A stretch of 45,216 nt of DNA from Oscillospiraceae bacterium (GTDB lineage Bacteria; Bacillota; Clostridia; Oscillospirales; Oscillospiraceae), in the NCBI GenBank assembly GCA_902793285.1, contig CADBCV010000021.1, positions 1 through 45,216 on the forward strand, written 5' to 3'. Position 1 is the first letter of the stretch. Every line of letters begins with the position of its first letter. The notes beneath the pieces were generated by a model that was not told where the DNA came from, searched no databases, and saw only the letters and a program-made list of their open reading frames with translations. This document shows, one piece after another, positions 25,186 to 32,503 of the stretch. Position numbers and translations under genes: made by a program.

Positions 25186-26521
25186 TCAGTACGCGATGCC
25201 CCAGAAGATCATGTGCTTTGCGGGCCTGCCGCAGCAGGCGCAGACCTCGTCCAGCTTCTCCTGATGGAAGGGGATGCAGCGGGAGGACATGCCCGCCTGC
25301 TCCTTCATCTTGAGCTCGCACTCCACATCGCCGCACCACATGGTCTTGATGAAGCCGCCGTTTTTCTCCTGGAGCTCCTTCGCCTCCTCGATGGAGTGGG
25401 CGGCGTAGATATGCTCGTCCAGGTTCTTTTTGGCCTTGTCGAAGAGCCCCTGCTGCACTGCGTCCAGAAGCGCGGGGACCTGCTCCGTGAGCTCTCCGAG
25501 CCCGACGGTGGTCTTCTCGCCGTTGTCGCGCCGGACCGCGACGCAGACGCCGTTTTCGATATCCTTGGGGCCGAGCTCCACACGCAGGGGCACGCCCTTC
25601 ATCTCATACTGCGCGCACTTCCAGCCGAGGCTGTTGTCGCTGTCGTCGAGCGTGACGCGGATGTTTGCCGCCTTCAGGGCCGCATAGAGCTCGTTTGCCT
25701 TCTCGAGGACGCCCGGCTTGTGCTGGGCCACGGGCACCACGACCACCTGAATGGGCGCCACCTGCGGGGGCAGGACGAGCCCGTTGTTGTCGCCGTGGGC
25801 CATGATGACCGCGCCGATCATGCGCGTGGTGGAGCCCCAGGAGGTCTGGAACGGGTACTGGAGCTTGTTGTCGCGCCCCGTGAAGGTCACGTCATAGGCG
25901 CGGGAGAACTTGTCCCCGAAGTAGTGGGAGGTCGCGCCCTGGAGGGCCTTGCGGTCCTTCATCATGCACTCGACGGTATAGGTAGCCTCGGCCCCGGCAA
26001 ACTTCTCCTTGTCGGTCTTTCTGCCGCGCACCACGGGGATGGCGAGGACCTTTTCAAAGAAGTCGGCATAGCAGTTGCTTCTCCCAGCGGATGACGGAGC
26101 ACCACTGGTTATAGAGCATCGGCAGTTCCCTGTAGGAGTGCAGCACGCGGGACCAGTGATCGCAGAACATGGTCTCGGACGTGGGGCGGAAGGCAAGGCG
26201 CTCTTCAAGCTGCTCGCTGCCGCCCATGGTGACCCAGGCCACTTCGGGCGCAAAGCCGTTGACAAGCTCCCCCTCCTTTTTCAGAAGGCTCTCCGGGATC
26301 AAAACCGGCATCGCCACGTTGACATGGCCCGTCTTCTTAAACTCCGCGTCCATGATGCGCTGCATGTTCTCCCAGATGGCATAGCCATAGGGACGCAGGA
26401 TCGTAAAGCCCTTGACGGAGGCGTACTCCACCAGCTCCGCCTTGCGGCAGATATCCGTATACCACTGGGCAAAATCGACCTCCATATCAGTGATCTGCTC
26501 GACTCTCTTGTCTTTCGCCAT
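25186..26521 (-). pseudogene. proS: Prolyl-tRNA synthetase (archaeal/eukaryotic-type), internally deleted and frameshifted
   Basis: ProRS charges tRNA-Pro. The N-terminal part begins (M)[18 protein letters not shown] at the ATG 26521 and continues in frame to CSVIRWEK (148 codons, ending 26078). From 26076 a second frame begins [10 protein letters not shown] and runs 296 residues to the stop, with the anticodon-binding domain and the C-terminal Cys-rich zinc-like segment (CACCGRPA). Together they give about 444 residues, against roughly 480 for this class. The missing stretch is the one that normally follows RWEK (TTRPFLRT...EEGH region), which includes class II motif 2. The gene would not work as written. 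ProRS is essential, so a second copy or an assembly error is likely. The promoter and both halves are otherwise well preserved. Confidence -1.
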
Positions 26522-26606
26522 AATTTTCCCTCTCAATCGTCAGGGCCCCTGCCCCGCCGTAATATCGGCCGCCGGCCGTGAAAATGCAGATAAATTGCAG
26601 TTGTTT

Positions 26607-26635
26607 ATTGTATAGTTCTCATCCCCCCTTGTCAA
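26607..26635 (-). promoter_or_regulatory. Promoter of proS
   Basis: On the minus strand, perfect TTGACA (26635-26630), a 17-base spacer and TACAAT (26612-26607), giving a leader of about 80 nt. No T-box was recognised in it. Confidence -1.
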
Positions 26636-26707
26636 GCCTTTCCCCGGCTAAAAATTGCAAGCGCGAAGAAGCTCGAAAATTTTTGTAGCTTTTTTGTAAT
26701 TTTTTAC

Positions 26708-26736
26708 TTGACCAATCGACCGCGAACGGGTATAAT
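26708..26736 (+). promoter_or_regulatory. Promoter of the HAAS-like membrane operon
   Basis: TTGACC (26708-26713), a 17-base spacer and consensus TATAAT (26731-26736). Transcription would start near 26743, exactly where the structured leader begins. Confidence -1.
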
Positions 26737-26742
26737 CACAGT

Positions 26743-26857
26743 AAATCCCCATGCGGTTATGACGCAATCGACGCAGAGTTCAGCGGCATGGGGGATTTGT
26801 ACGCCGGACCCGGCCGCATGACAGGCGCGGGGTCCGCGCCCGGTACAACGGAGGTGA
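26743..26857 (+). promoter_or_regulatory. Structured 5' leader of unknown class
   Basis: Stem 1 pairs AAATCCCCATGC (26743-26754) with GCATGGGGGATTT (26786-26798, one bulged G). Stem 2 pairs TTGTA..CCGG (26797-26807) with CCGGTACAA (26840-26848) and encloses either CGGACCC / GGGTCCG or the alternative hairpin GCGCGG GGT CCGCGC. The ribosome site GGAGGTGA (26850-26857) follows directly. No known riboswitch consensus was recognised. Confidence -1.
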
Positions 26858-26863
26858 CCCCCT

Positions 26864-27967
26864 ATTAACAAGCAGAAATTTCTGGGCGAGCTCGGGCGAC
26901 TGCTGACGTTTATGCAGGAGGACGACAGGGCCCGCGCCCTGGAGCTCTACGGCGATATATTCGATGAGATCGACAACGACACTTCGGTCCTGCAGCTTCT
27001 GGTCTCGCCGACGCGGCAGGCCGTCAACCTGGCCCGCGCCTATGACGCGAAGGACCGCAGCGGCCATACGGCGGGTGAGCCCGCCTATCTCGGCGTGATC
27101 GAGGATCTGCGCCGCCAGGCGGGATCGCTCCTGCCCGCGATGCCCCGGATGGACGAGAGCCAGATTTCCCTTTTCAGCGAGCCGGAGCCCGCGCAGAGCG
27201 TGAACGTATATGAGAGCCTGAGTCTGGACACGCTCACCGACGTGCCCGAGGAGACGCAGGACGAGTTTAGCGAGGAGCTGCCGGACGAGCTTTCCGACGG
27301 CGTGAGCCGCTATCCCGACGAGGACAGCGCCGAGAGCGCCGTTCTCCCCCCGCCCGTGCCGGTCCTGCCGCAGGAGGAGGAGAAAAAGGAAAAGACGCCC
27401 GAGGAGGAGCTGGATGAGTTTGCCGACTCCGTCGCGGCCTTCCTCGCGGACTTCCCGGTCGGGAACAGCGAGGAGCCTGAAAAGTCTGCGCCCGCCGCGC
27501 CCGCGGAGGACGCCCCCAAAAAAGCCGAGACGCCCGCAGCCCCCGTCCAGAAGGAAGCGCCGGTGCGCCAGCAGCCCGCGAAGCGGGATGTCTCCGAGCT
27601 TGTGATGCCGAACGTGCCCATCGTGTCGGAGAAGCGGCCCATCGTCGGTCTTCTGATTCTGTTTGTCATACTCGCGATCCCCGTGGGGCTTCTCGGCACA
27701 GGCCTTCTTCTGTGTGTGGGTCTCTTTGCCCTCGCCCTCGCCGCGGCGGCGGTCGCCGTGGGGATCTACGGCCTCGTCACCGCCTTCACGGCCTTCAGCG
27801 TCTTTGCGGATATCCTGCTGGTGTTCGGCCTTGCGCTTGCGGCGGCGGCCGTCGGGCTTCTGCTGTTCTGGCTTTTTGTGTGGCTGGTCTTCGGCGTGAT
27901 CCCCGATCTCGTGCGCGGCCTTGTGCGCCTCGCCCGCAAGCTCTGCTATAAGGAGGTAACGCTGTGA
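26864..27967 (+). CDS. Membrane protein with HAAS/DUF1700-like N-terminus; apparent ATT start
   Basis: The product of 367 residues has three parts. A helical N-terminus (NKQKFLGELGRLLTFMQEDD...) resembles the HAAS/DUF1700 domain, often a partner of small regulators. A long acidic, proline-rich linker (about 85-230) follows. The last ~120 residues form at least three hydrophobic segments. The frame is closed by a TGA at 26855-26857. The only plausible start before the ATG at 26912 is ATT at 26864, six bases after a perfect GGAGGTGA. The later ATG has no ribosome site and would cut the conserved first helix. The gene overlaps the next by four bases. The family assignment is a weak resemblance. 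Confidence -1.
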   Translation: MNKQKFLGELGRLLTFMQEDDRARALELYGDIFDEIDNDTSVLQLLVSPTRQAVNLARAYDAKDRSGHTAGEPAYLGVIEDLRRQAGSLLPAMPRMDESQISLFSEPEPAQSVNVYESLSLDTLTDVPEETQDEFSEELPDELSDGVSRYPDEDSAESAVLPPPVPVLPQEEEKKEKTPEEELDEFADSVAAFLADFPVGNSEEPEKSAPAAPAEDAPKKAETPAAPVQKEAPVRQQPAKRDVSELVMPNVPIVSEKRPIVGLLILFVILAIPVGLLGTGLLLCVGLFALALAAAAVAVGIYGLVTAFTAFSVFADILLVFGLALAAAAVGLLLFWLFVWLVFGVIPDLVRGLVRLARKLCYKEVTL

Positions 27968-28182
27968 AAAAGGTTTGGAGAGTCATTCTCGTCATCGTCG
28001 TCATCTCCATCGCGGTCGGGGCGGTCAGCGCCGGCGTGGGCGTGCTCACGGGCGCGGACTTTGAGCGCATCGGCGCGGTTTTTGAGGACCGCGTCGCCGA
28101 GCAGTACAACGTGGATCTCAACGCCTTTATTCACGAGTGGATCCCCGAGACCGTGGGCGTGCTTACGGAGCCGCTGCGCTAA
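27964..28182 (+). CDS. Small single-pass membrane protein
   Basis: A 72-residue protein with one N-terminal hydrophobic segment (about residues 5-28) and a short soluble tail. I do not recognise a family. The GTG start overlaps the preceding stop (GTGA), and AAGGAGG lies seven bases upstream, so it is translated together with the larger membrane protein and probably works with it. Adjacent small membrane proteins are frequent in HAAS-domain operons. Confidence -1.
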   Translation: MKKVWRVILVIVVISIAVGAVSAGVGVLTGADFERIGAVFEDRVAEQYNVDLNAFIHEWIPETVGVLTEPLR

Positions 28183-28205
28183 ACGGCGCGGGACGGATCG
28201 CATAT

Positions 28206-28287
28206 CGTAGGGGTCGATGCCCTCATCGACCCGCTGTTTTGCGTCAGGCTGCGCAATTCGGCGGGCCGCCGAGGGCGTCGGCCCCTG
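28206..28287 (+). repeat. 82-bp GTAGGGGTCGAT-type element
   Basis: Begins CGTAGGGGTCGATGCCCTCATCGACCCG (a hairpin) and ends GAGGGCGTCGGCCCCT. It has the family's split-palindrome design, with a hairpin at each end and a short variable centre. The 340-bp gap also holds a separate ATTCTTCGTCGCTG...CAGAATGACA segment (28370-28399) that resembles a common dispersed repeat. Confidence -1.
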
Positions 28288-28399
28288 CTGCTTTGGAACA
28301 CCTGAGACAATACAGGTAATGGCTTCGCGTTAGCGAAGGATTCCGGGGTTGGCTGCAGAAGGTACGGGATTCTTCGTCGCTGCGCTCCTCAGAATGACA

Positions 28400-28438
28400 G
28401 CAAGTCCCCTTTCCCCTGTGAAAAGGGCTTGCTTTTTT
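28400..28438 (+). terminator. Terminator of the HAAS-like operon
   Basis: GCAAG / CTTGC plus CCC-TTT / AAA-GGG pairing with small bulges (28400-28432) and a six-T tail. Its T tract overlaps the next promoter. Confidence -1.
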
Positions 28439-28457
28439 GCGGAGGATTCAGTACAAT
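28429..28457 (+). promoter_or_regulatory. Promoter of the Lar-like gene
   Basis: TTGCTT (28429-28434), a 17-base spacer and TACAAT (28452-28457). The -35 lies within the preceding terminator. Confidence -1.
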
Positions 28458-28522
28458 CGGGCTGTGTGTCTTGCCCGTTTCGCGGCGGACGCAATCGACT
28501 TGAGGATCAGGAGGAAATACCC

Positions 28523-28747
28523 ATGAGTTTGCATGAGGAGCTCAGCCTGCACGACTGCCCCTACTGCGGCGGCGCGGGTCTGCTGGAGGAAGAGCAGGGC
28601 TGGTGCTGGTATGTGATGTGCATGGACTGCGGGGCGCAGACCGCCCAGATCGCATACAAAAGGCCGGAGGAGCGCGGCGAGGCCGCAAGCACGGCGGCGC
28701 GGCTCTGGAACTTCGGCAAGATCATGCGCAGCGGCATCGGCGACTGA
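28523..28747 (+). CDS. Lar-like zinc-ribbon protein
   Basis: A 74-residue protein with the pattern of Lar-type restriction-alleviation zinc ribbons: CPYCGGAG near the N-terminus, YVMCMDCGAQT in the middle and an alanine-rich helix ending with a Trp-Asn (RLWN). The four cysteines likely bind one zinc. In phages Lar dampens type I restriction, but chromosomal relatives are widespread and mostly unstudied, and no restriction system is nearby. The frame is open to 28349 through repeat DNA. The ATG at 28523 is chosen because AGGAGGA lies seven bases before it. Confidence -1.
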   Translation: MSLHEELSLHDCPYCGGAGLLEEEQGWCWYVMCMDCGAQTAQIAYKRPEERGEAASTAARLWNFGKIMRSGIGD

Positions 28748-28769
28748 GATAGGGCGGCTGAGATTTTCG

Positions 28770-28798
28770 TTGAAAAAAGCGGGAAGCTGTGCTAAGAT
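28770..28798 (+). promoter_or_regulatory. Promoter of pssA-psd
   Basis: TTGAAA (28770-28775), a 17-base spacer and TAAGAT (28793-28798), 63 bp before pssA. Confidence -1.
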
Positions 28799-28860
28799 AG
28801 ATTGTCGAAAAAATATCAGCCCTGCGGCTGTGCAACAGATAAAAGGAAGGGCCCCGGAAC

Positions 28861-29556
28861 ATGATCGGTTTTTATGATTATACGGTAATCCTGACGTATT
28901 TCTCGCTCCTGTCCGCGACGACGGGGATCGTGGTGTCCCTCTCCGGCAGCGGGCACCCCTACTACGGGTGCCTGTTTCTGCTGTTCTGCGGGCTCTGCGA
29001 CGCGTTTGACGGAAAGGTCGCCCGCACCAAGAAGGGCCGGACCCGCATGGAGATGAACTTCGGCATCCAGATCGACTCGCTCTCGGATCTTGTGGCCTTC
29101 GGCGTGCTGCCCGCCTGCATCGGCGCGGCGCTCATCCGCGTGTCCCCCTATCTCACGCGGGTGCTGGAGGGGCTCCCCGTGCGCTGGGAGATCGCCTCCG
29201 GCAAGTTTCTGCTGCACGCTTGCCTTGTGCTCTATGTGCTCGCGGCGATGATACGGCTTGCGTATTATAATGTGACCGAGGAGGAGCGGCAGAGCAGCGA
29301 GGACGGCGCGCGAAAGAGCTATCTCGGCCTGCCGGTGACCTCGGCGGCGCTCATCTTCCCCTTTGTGCTGCTGCTCCAGTATCTCACACGGGCGGACATC
29401 ACGCTCGCCTATCTCGCGGTGAGCATTTTGACGGGCGTTCTCTTCATCAGCCCCTTCCGGGTGGCAAAGCCGGGTCTTCGCGGCATTCTCATCATGGTGG
29501 GCGTCGGGGCGCTGGAATTTTTCCTGCTGCTCCTGTGGAAGATCATCCTGCGATGA
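28861..29556 (+). CDS. pssA: CDP-diacylglycerol-serine O-phosphatidyltransferase
   Basis: PssA makes phosphatidylserine from CDP-diacylglycerol and serine in the membrane. The CDP-alcohol phosphatidyltransferase motif is complete: Asp47, Asp50-Gly51, Ala54-Arg55, Gly68, Asp72 and Asp76. The gap between Arg55 and Gly68 is a few residues longer than the consensus, as I recall for clostridial enzymes. Six or more hydrophobic segments fit 231 residues. The stop overlaps the psd start (ATGA), which supports a phosphatidylserine rather than phosphatidylglycerol product. Confidence -1.
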   Translation: MIGFYDYTVILTYFSLLSATTGIVVSLSGSGHPYYGCLFLLFCGLCDAFDGKVARTKKGRTRMEMNFGIQIDSLSDLVAFGVLPACIGAALIRVSPYLTRVLEGLPVRWEIASGKFLLHACLVLYVLAAMIRLAYYNVTEEERQSSEDGARKSYLGLPVTSAALIFPFVLLLQYLTRADITLAYLAVSILTGVLFISPFRVAKPGLRGILIMVGVGALEFFLLLLWKIILR

Positions 29557-30401
29557 GGCGGCCCGGGATCGCGCCGGCGCCGGAGGGGTCGGCGCTGCGT
29601 TTTCTCTACGGCACGCGCGCGGGGCGCACGGTACTGAAGCTCGCGGCCTCGCGCCCGGTGTCATATCTTGCGGGCGGCTTCATGGACTCCCCGCTCTCAA
29701 GGCCGCTCATCGGCCCCTTTATCCGCAAAAACGGGATCGACATGGGAGACTATCTCCCCCTCCCCTTCGCCTGCTTCAACGACTTTTTCTGCCGCCCCAT
29801 CCGGCAGGCGCTGCGCCCGGTGCCGGAGGAGGCCTCCGTTCTCATGGCCCCCTGCGACGGGCTTCTGAGCGTGTACCGTGTAAGCGACGGGCTCGTCCTG
29901 CCGATCAAGCAGAGTCTGTACAGCGTGCGTGATCTCCTGGGCGGCAGCGCAGACGCCGGGATATTCCGGGACGGGCTCTGCCTCGTCTTCCGTCTCTGCG
30001 TGAACCACTACCACCGCTACGCCTACCTGGATGAGGGGACGCTTTTCAAAAAGCGCTTCCTGCCCGGGGAGCTCCACACCGTGCGGCCCATCGCGCTCGC
30101 GGCGCTGCCGGTGTTCACGCGAAACTGCCGGGAGTATACGCTGATGGAGACAAAGCATTTCGGGCCTGTCGCGCAGGTCGAAGTCGGGGCCATGCTCGTC
30201 GGGAAGATCCGAAACCACAAGGGCCCCGGGATGACGTTCCGCCGGGGCGAGGAAAAGGGCCGCTTCCTCTACGGCGGGAGCACGGTGGTGCTGCTGCTGG
30301 AAAAGGGGCGTGTGAGCCTGGATGAGGACTTATTTGAAAATACCGCCCGCGGGCTCGAGACCCCGGTCCGGCTCGGCGAGGCGCTGGGGCACGCGCCCTA
30401 A
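29553..30401 (+). CDS. psd: Phosphatidylserine decarboxylase proenzyme
   Basis: Psd converts phosphatidylserine to phosphatidylethanolamine. The enzyme cleaves itself at the GGST motif, turning Ser243 into the pyruvoyl cofactor. This predicts a beta chain of 242 and an alpha chain of 40 residues. The catalytic segments APCDGLL and NHYHRY are present. Length is 282 from the ATG at 29553. An in-frame ATG at 29535 inside pssA is possible but less likely, because the ATGA overlap is the usual arrangement. With pssA it supplies PE, which not all clostridia make. Confidence -1.
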   Translation: MRRPGIAPAPEGSALRFLYGTRAGRTVLKLAASRPVSYLAGGFMDSPLSRPLIGPFIRKNGIDMGDYLPLPFACFNDFFCRPIRQALRPVPEEASVLMAPCDGLLSVYRVSDGLVLPIKQSLYSVRDLLGGSADAGIFRDGLCLVFRLCVNHYHRYAYLDEGTLFKKRFLPGELHTVRPIALAALPVFTRNCREYTLMETKHFGPVAQVEVGAMLVGKIRNHKGPGMTFRRGEEKGRFLYGGSTVVLLLEKGRVSLDEDLFENTARGLETPVRLGEALGHAP

Positions 30402-30456
30402 AGCAAATAAGGGGGCCGTTGCAAAACTCACTTTTTGCATAATCCGGCCATGAATA

Positions 30457-30605
30457 CCGTAGGGGAGGGGCTTGCCCCTCCCGCGCGCAGAACTGTTTTG
30501 ATCCGCAAAAAATGTACGGCGATTTCGTAAAATATTACGATTTCGCCGTACATAGCTTTTTATGGGTATCTTGTACTGCCGGGAGGGGCAAGCCCCTCCC
30601 CTACG
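30457..30605 (+). repeat. 149-bp palindromic element with conserved central hairpin
   Basis: Outer arms match the 116-bp elements (CCGTAGGGGAGGGGCTTGCC...GGCAAGCCCCTCCCCTACG). The centre matches the 153-bp element at 24950 (TACGGCGA-TTT-CGTAA hairpin), so the two parts have been recombined. It fills most of the 262-bp gap between psd and the P-loop gene. Confidence -1.
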
Positions 30606-30663
30606 TTTTAATTCAGCCCTGCTTTTTTGATTTCATCCTTGCAGCGGCCCACGGTCTGCTTGT

Positions 30664-31077
30664 TCAGATCAGGTACTGGCGGATGGCCTCGGGGCATTTC
30701 TCCCGGTCGGAGCTCATGGAGATGACGAATTCGATCTTCTCCCGCTCGGCATAGGCGGCGAGCCACTGGATGAAGGCGACGACCGCACTCTCGTCCCGGT
30801 CGTTCACGAGCTTGTAAAAGTTATCGACAAAGAAGTGGGTGATGTCATAGTTGCCGGCGTGCAGGCCGGAGATGAAGCCCTTGAGAAATTCATAGGTGCC
30901 GATGTCATAGCTTGCCGCGTCAATGAGGCGGGCCTGATAGGGGATGTCATAGGTGAGCTTGCGATCCTTCTCGATGACGATCACGTCGCCCTCGCCCTCA
31001 CTGACGGCTTTGCAGACAAGGCCGACCAGTTCCTTCGTCTTTCCGGACCCCTTGAGGCCCATAATGATTTTCAGCAT
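30664..31077 (-). CDS. Small P-loop ATP-binding protein
   Basis: A 137-residue protein with Walker A GLKGSGKTKEL near the N-terminus and a Walker B-like hydrophobic strand THFFVDNFYK. It belongs to a family of short clostridial P-loop proteins, often labelled twitching-motility or PilT-like without evidence. The ATG at 31077 is chosen because the P-loop starts right after it; AGGAG lies eleven bases upstream. The frame is open to 31227 through a promoter region. After the stop another frame stays open for 19 codons (see findings). Function is unknown. Confidence -1.
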   Translation of the reverse strand: MLKIIMGLKGSGKTKELVGLVCKAVSEGEGDVIVIEKDRKLTYDIPYQARLIDAASYDIGTYEFLKGFISGLHAGNYDITHFFVDNFYKLVNDRDESAVVAFIQWLAAYAEREKIEFVISMSSDREKCPEAIRQYLI

Positions 31078-31138
31078 GGTGACATACACTCCTTTTTCCA
31101 ATTTTAATAAAAACAGTTCGGGGAGATTTCTTGGCAAC

Positions 31139-31167
31139 AGCTTACCATTTTTCCGGCCCGGGCGCAA
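31139..31167 (-). promoter_or_regulatory. Possible promoter of the P-loop gene
   Basis: On the minus strand, TTGCGC (31167-31162), a 17-base spacer and TAAGCT (31144-31139). Moderate match. Confidence -1.
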
Positions 31168-31196
31168 GGGGGCAGTTGTGAAGTTGCCGTAAATTT

Positions 31197-31224
31197 TATC
31201 GTAAACGAATTTGCGTTTACGATA
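31197..31224. promoter_or_regulatory. Palindromic operator candidate
   Basis: Perfect 11-bp arms TATCGTAAACG / CGTTTACGATA separated by six bases. It lies 30 bp upstream of the P-loop gene's -35 and 47 bp upstream of the binding-protein -35, an activator-like position for either. The matching regulator is not known. Confidence -1.
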
Positions 31225-31270
31225 CATCTGACCCCCTTCTCCTTTTTACAGCTTTGTTCCCAACTTGTCC

Positions 31271-31299
31271 TTGTTTTTCTCCCGGGGCCATGTTATAAT
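31271..31299 (+). promoter_or_regulatory. Promoter of the BMP transporter operon
   Basis: TTGTTT (31271-31276), a 17-base spacer and TATAAT (31294-31299) preceded by TGT, an extended -10. It lies 58 bp before the binding-protein start. Confidence -1.
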
Positions 31300-31356
31300 A
31301 AGGCACGGGATTTCCCACGTGTTGACTCAACCAAAAAAATTTATGGAGGAACGAAC

Positions 31357-32358
31357 ATGAAAAAGATTCTCGCAATCGCTCTCGTACTGTGCATGGTCTT
31401 CGCGATGTCCGCCACCGCTTCCGCGGCCGACACCATCAAGATCGGCATGGTGACCGACGTCGGCGGCGTCAATGACCAGTCCTTCAACCAGTTTGCATGG
31501 GCCGGTCTCCAGGATCTGGCCAAAGAAGACCCCACTTTTGAGGTCAACTATCTCGAGTCCAAGACCGACGCTGACTACCAGACCAACATCAACACCTTCA
31601 TCGACGAGGACTATGACCTCATCATCACCGTCGGCTACATGCTGGCTGACGCCACCCGCGAGGCCGCAATCGACAACCCCGACCAGAAGTTCGCCATCGT
31701 TGACGACGCCACCAACGCCGACCTTGAGAATGTTGCCTGCCTGACCTTTGCCCAGGAGCAGTGCTCCTACCTCGTCGGCCTGATTGCCGGCTACATGACC
31801 CAGAGCAAGACCGTCGGCTACGTCCAGGGCATGGTCTCCGACACCATGAACCTCTTCGGCGTGGGCTACATCTCCGGCGTGCTTGAGGCCTGCCCCGACG
31901 CTACCGTTCTCCAGTACAACGCCAACTCCTTCATCGACACGGCCGGCGGCAACACCGCTGCCAAGGACATGATCACCAAGGGCGCCGACGTGATCTATCA
32001 CGCTGCCGGCGGCACCGGTGTCGGCGTCATGAACGCCTGCGCCGAGGCGGAGATCTGGGGTATCGGTGTTGACGCCGACCAGGCTGCCGTCCTCAACAAC
32101 GACTGGATCATCTCCTCCGCTCTGAAGGATACCGGCGCCGGCTGCGTTGCTATCGCCAAGGATCTCAAGGCCGGCAACTTCCAGGGCGGCGAGCATCACT
32201 ACAGCCTCGCTGACGGCGCGATCGACTTTGCCACCACCGGCGACCACATCCCCGCCGACGTGCTGGAGAAGGTCAACGCCGCCAAGGAGGCCATCATCGC
32301 GGGCGATCTGGTTGTCCCCACCTCCACCGCTGACTGCCCCACCTTCACTCTCGGCTGA
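31357..32358 (+). CDS. BMP-family ABC transporter substrate-binding protein
   Basis: A 333-residue secreted binding protein of the BMP/PnrA family, which captures nucleosides (purine nucleosides in characterised members) outside the cell. Family motifs are DVGGVNDQSFNQFAW near the start of the mature protein, TVGYMLADAT, and YHAAGGTGVGV. The signal peptide (about 1-23) ends in an Ala-X-Ala type site (TASA/AD) and lacks a lipobox cysteine, unusual for a Gram-positive binding protein. It is first in the importer operon. A terminator behind it probably gives a molar excess over the ATPase and permeases. Substrate is inferred from family and neighbours. Confidence -1.
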   Translation: MKKILAIALVLCMVFAMSATASAADTIKIGMVTDVGGVNDQSFNQFAWAGLQDLAKEDPTFEVNYLESKTDADYQTNINTFIDEDYDLIITVGYMLADATREAAIDNPDQKFAIVDDATNADLENVACLTFAQEQCSYLVGLIAGYMTQSKTVGYVQGMVSDTMNLFGVGYISGVLEACPDATVLQYNANSFIDTAGGNTAAKDMITKGADVIYHAAGGTGVGVMNACAEAEIWGIGVDADQAAVLNNDWIISSALKDTGAGCVAIAKDLKAGNFQGGEHHYSLADGAIDFATTGDHIPADVLEKVNAAKEAIIAGDLVVPTSTADCPTFTLG

Positions 32359-32373
32359 TCCCATACATCTCAG

Positions 32374-32403
32374 GAGCACGGCTTTTCGCCGTGCTCTTTT
32401 TTT
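32374..32403 (+). terminator. Terminator after the binding-protein gene
   Basis: A 9-bp perfect stem (GAGCACGGC / GCCGTGCTC), a five-base loop and seven T residues, 15 bases after the stop. Confidence -1.
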
Positions 32404-32424
32404 ATGCCGGTGGGGAAGAAACAG

Positions 32425-32453
32425 TGGAAAAGAATGCTTTTCTATGTTATAAT
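32425..32453 (+). promoter_or_regulatory. Secondary promoter for the ATPase and permease genes
   Basis: TATAAT (32448-32453) preceded by TGT (extended -10), with a weak -35 TGGAAA 17 bases upstream. The ATGTTATAATAA core matches the promoter of the binding-protein gene. Confidence -1.
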
Positions 32454-32503
32454 AAATTGTCATTGGTGTGTAAAGGCGCAGGTCATTCGGAAATTTGAAG
32501 GAA

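Noticed and set aside
26060-26100. Intein or intron excision site in proS
   Set aside because: Coding sequence is missing rather than interrupted; no splice elements are present.
28349-28522. Longer version of the Lar-like protein
   Set aside because: The upstream part reads through a dispersed repeat and a terminator; AGGAGGA at the inner ATG decides the start.
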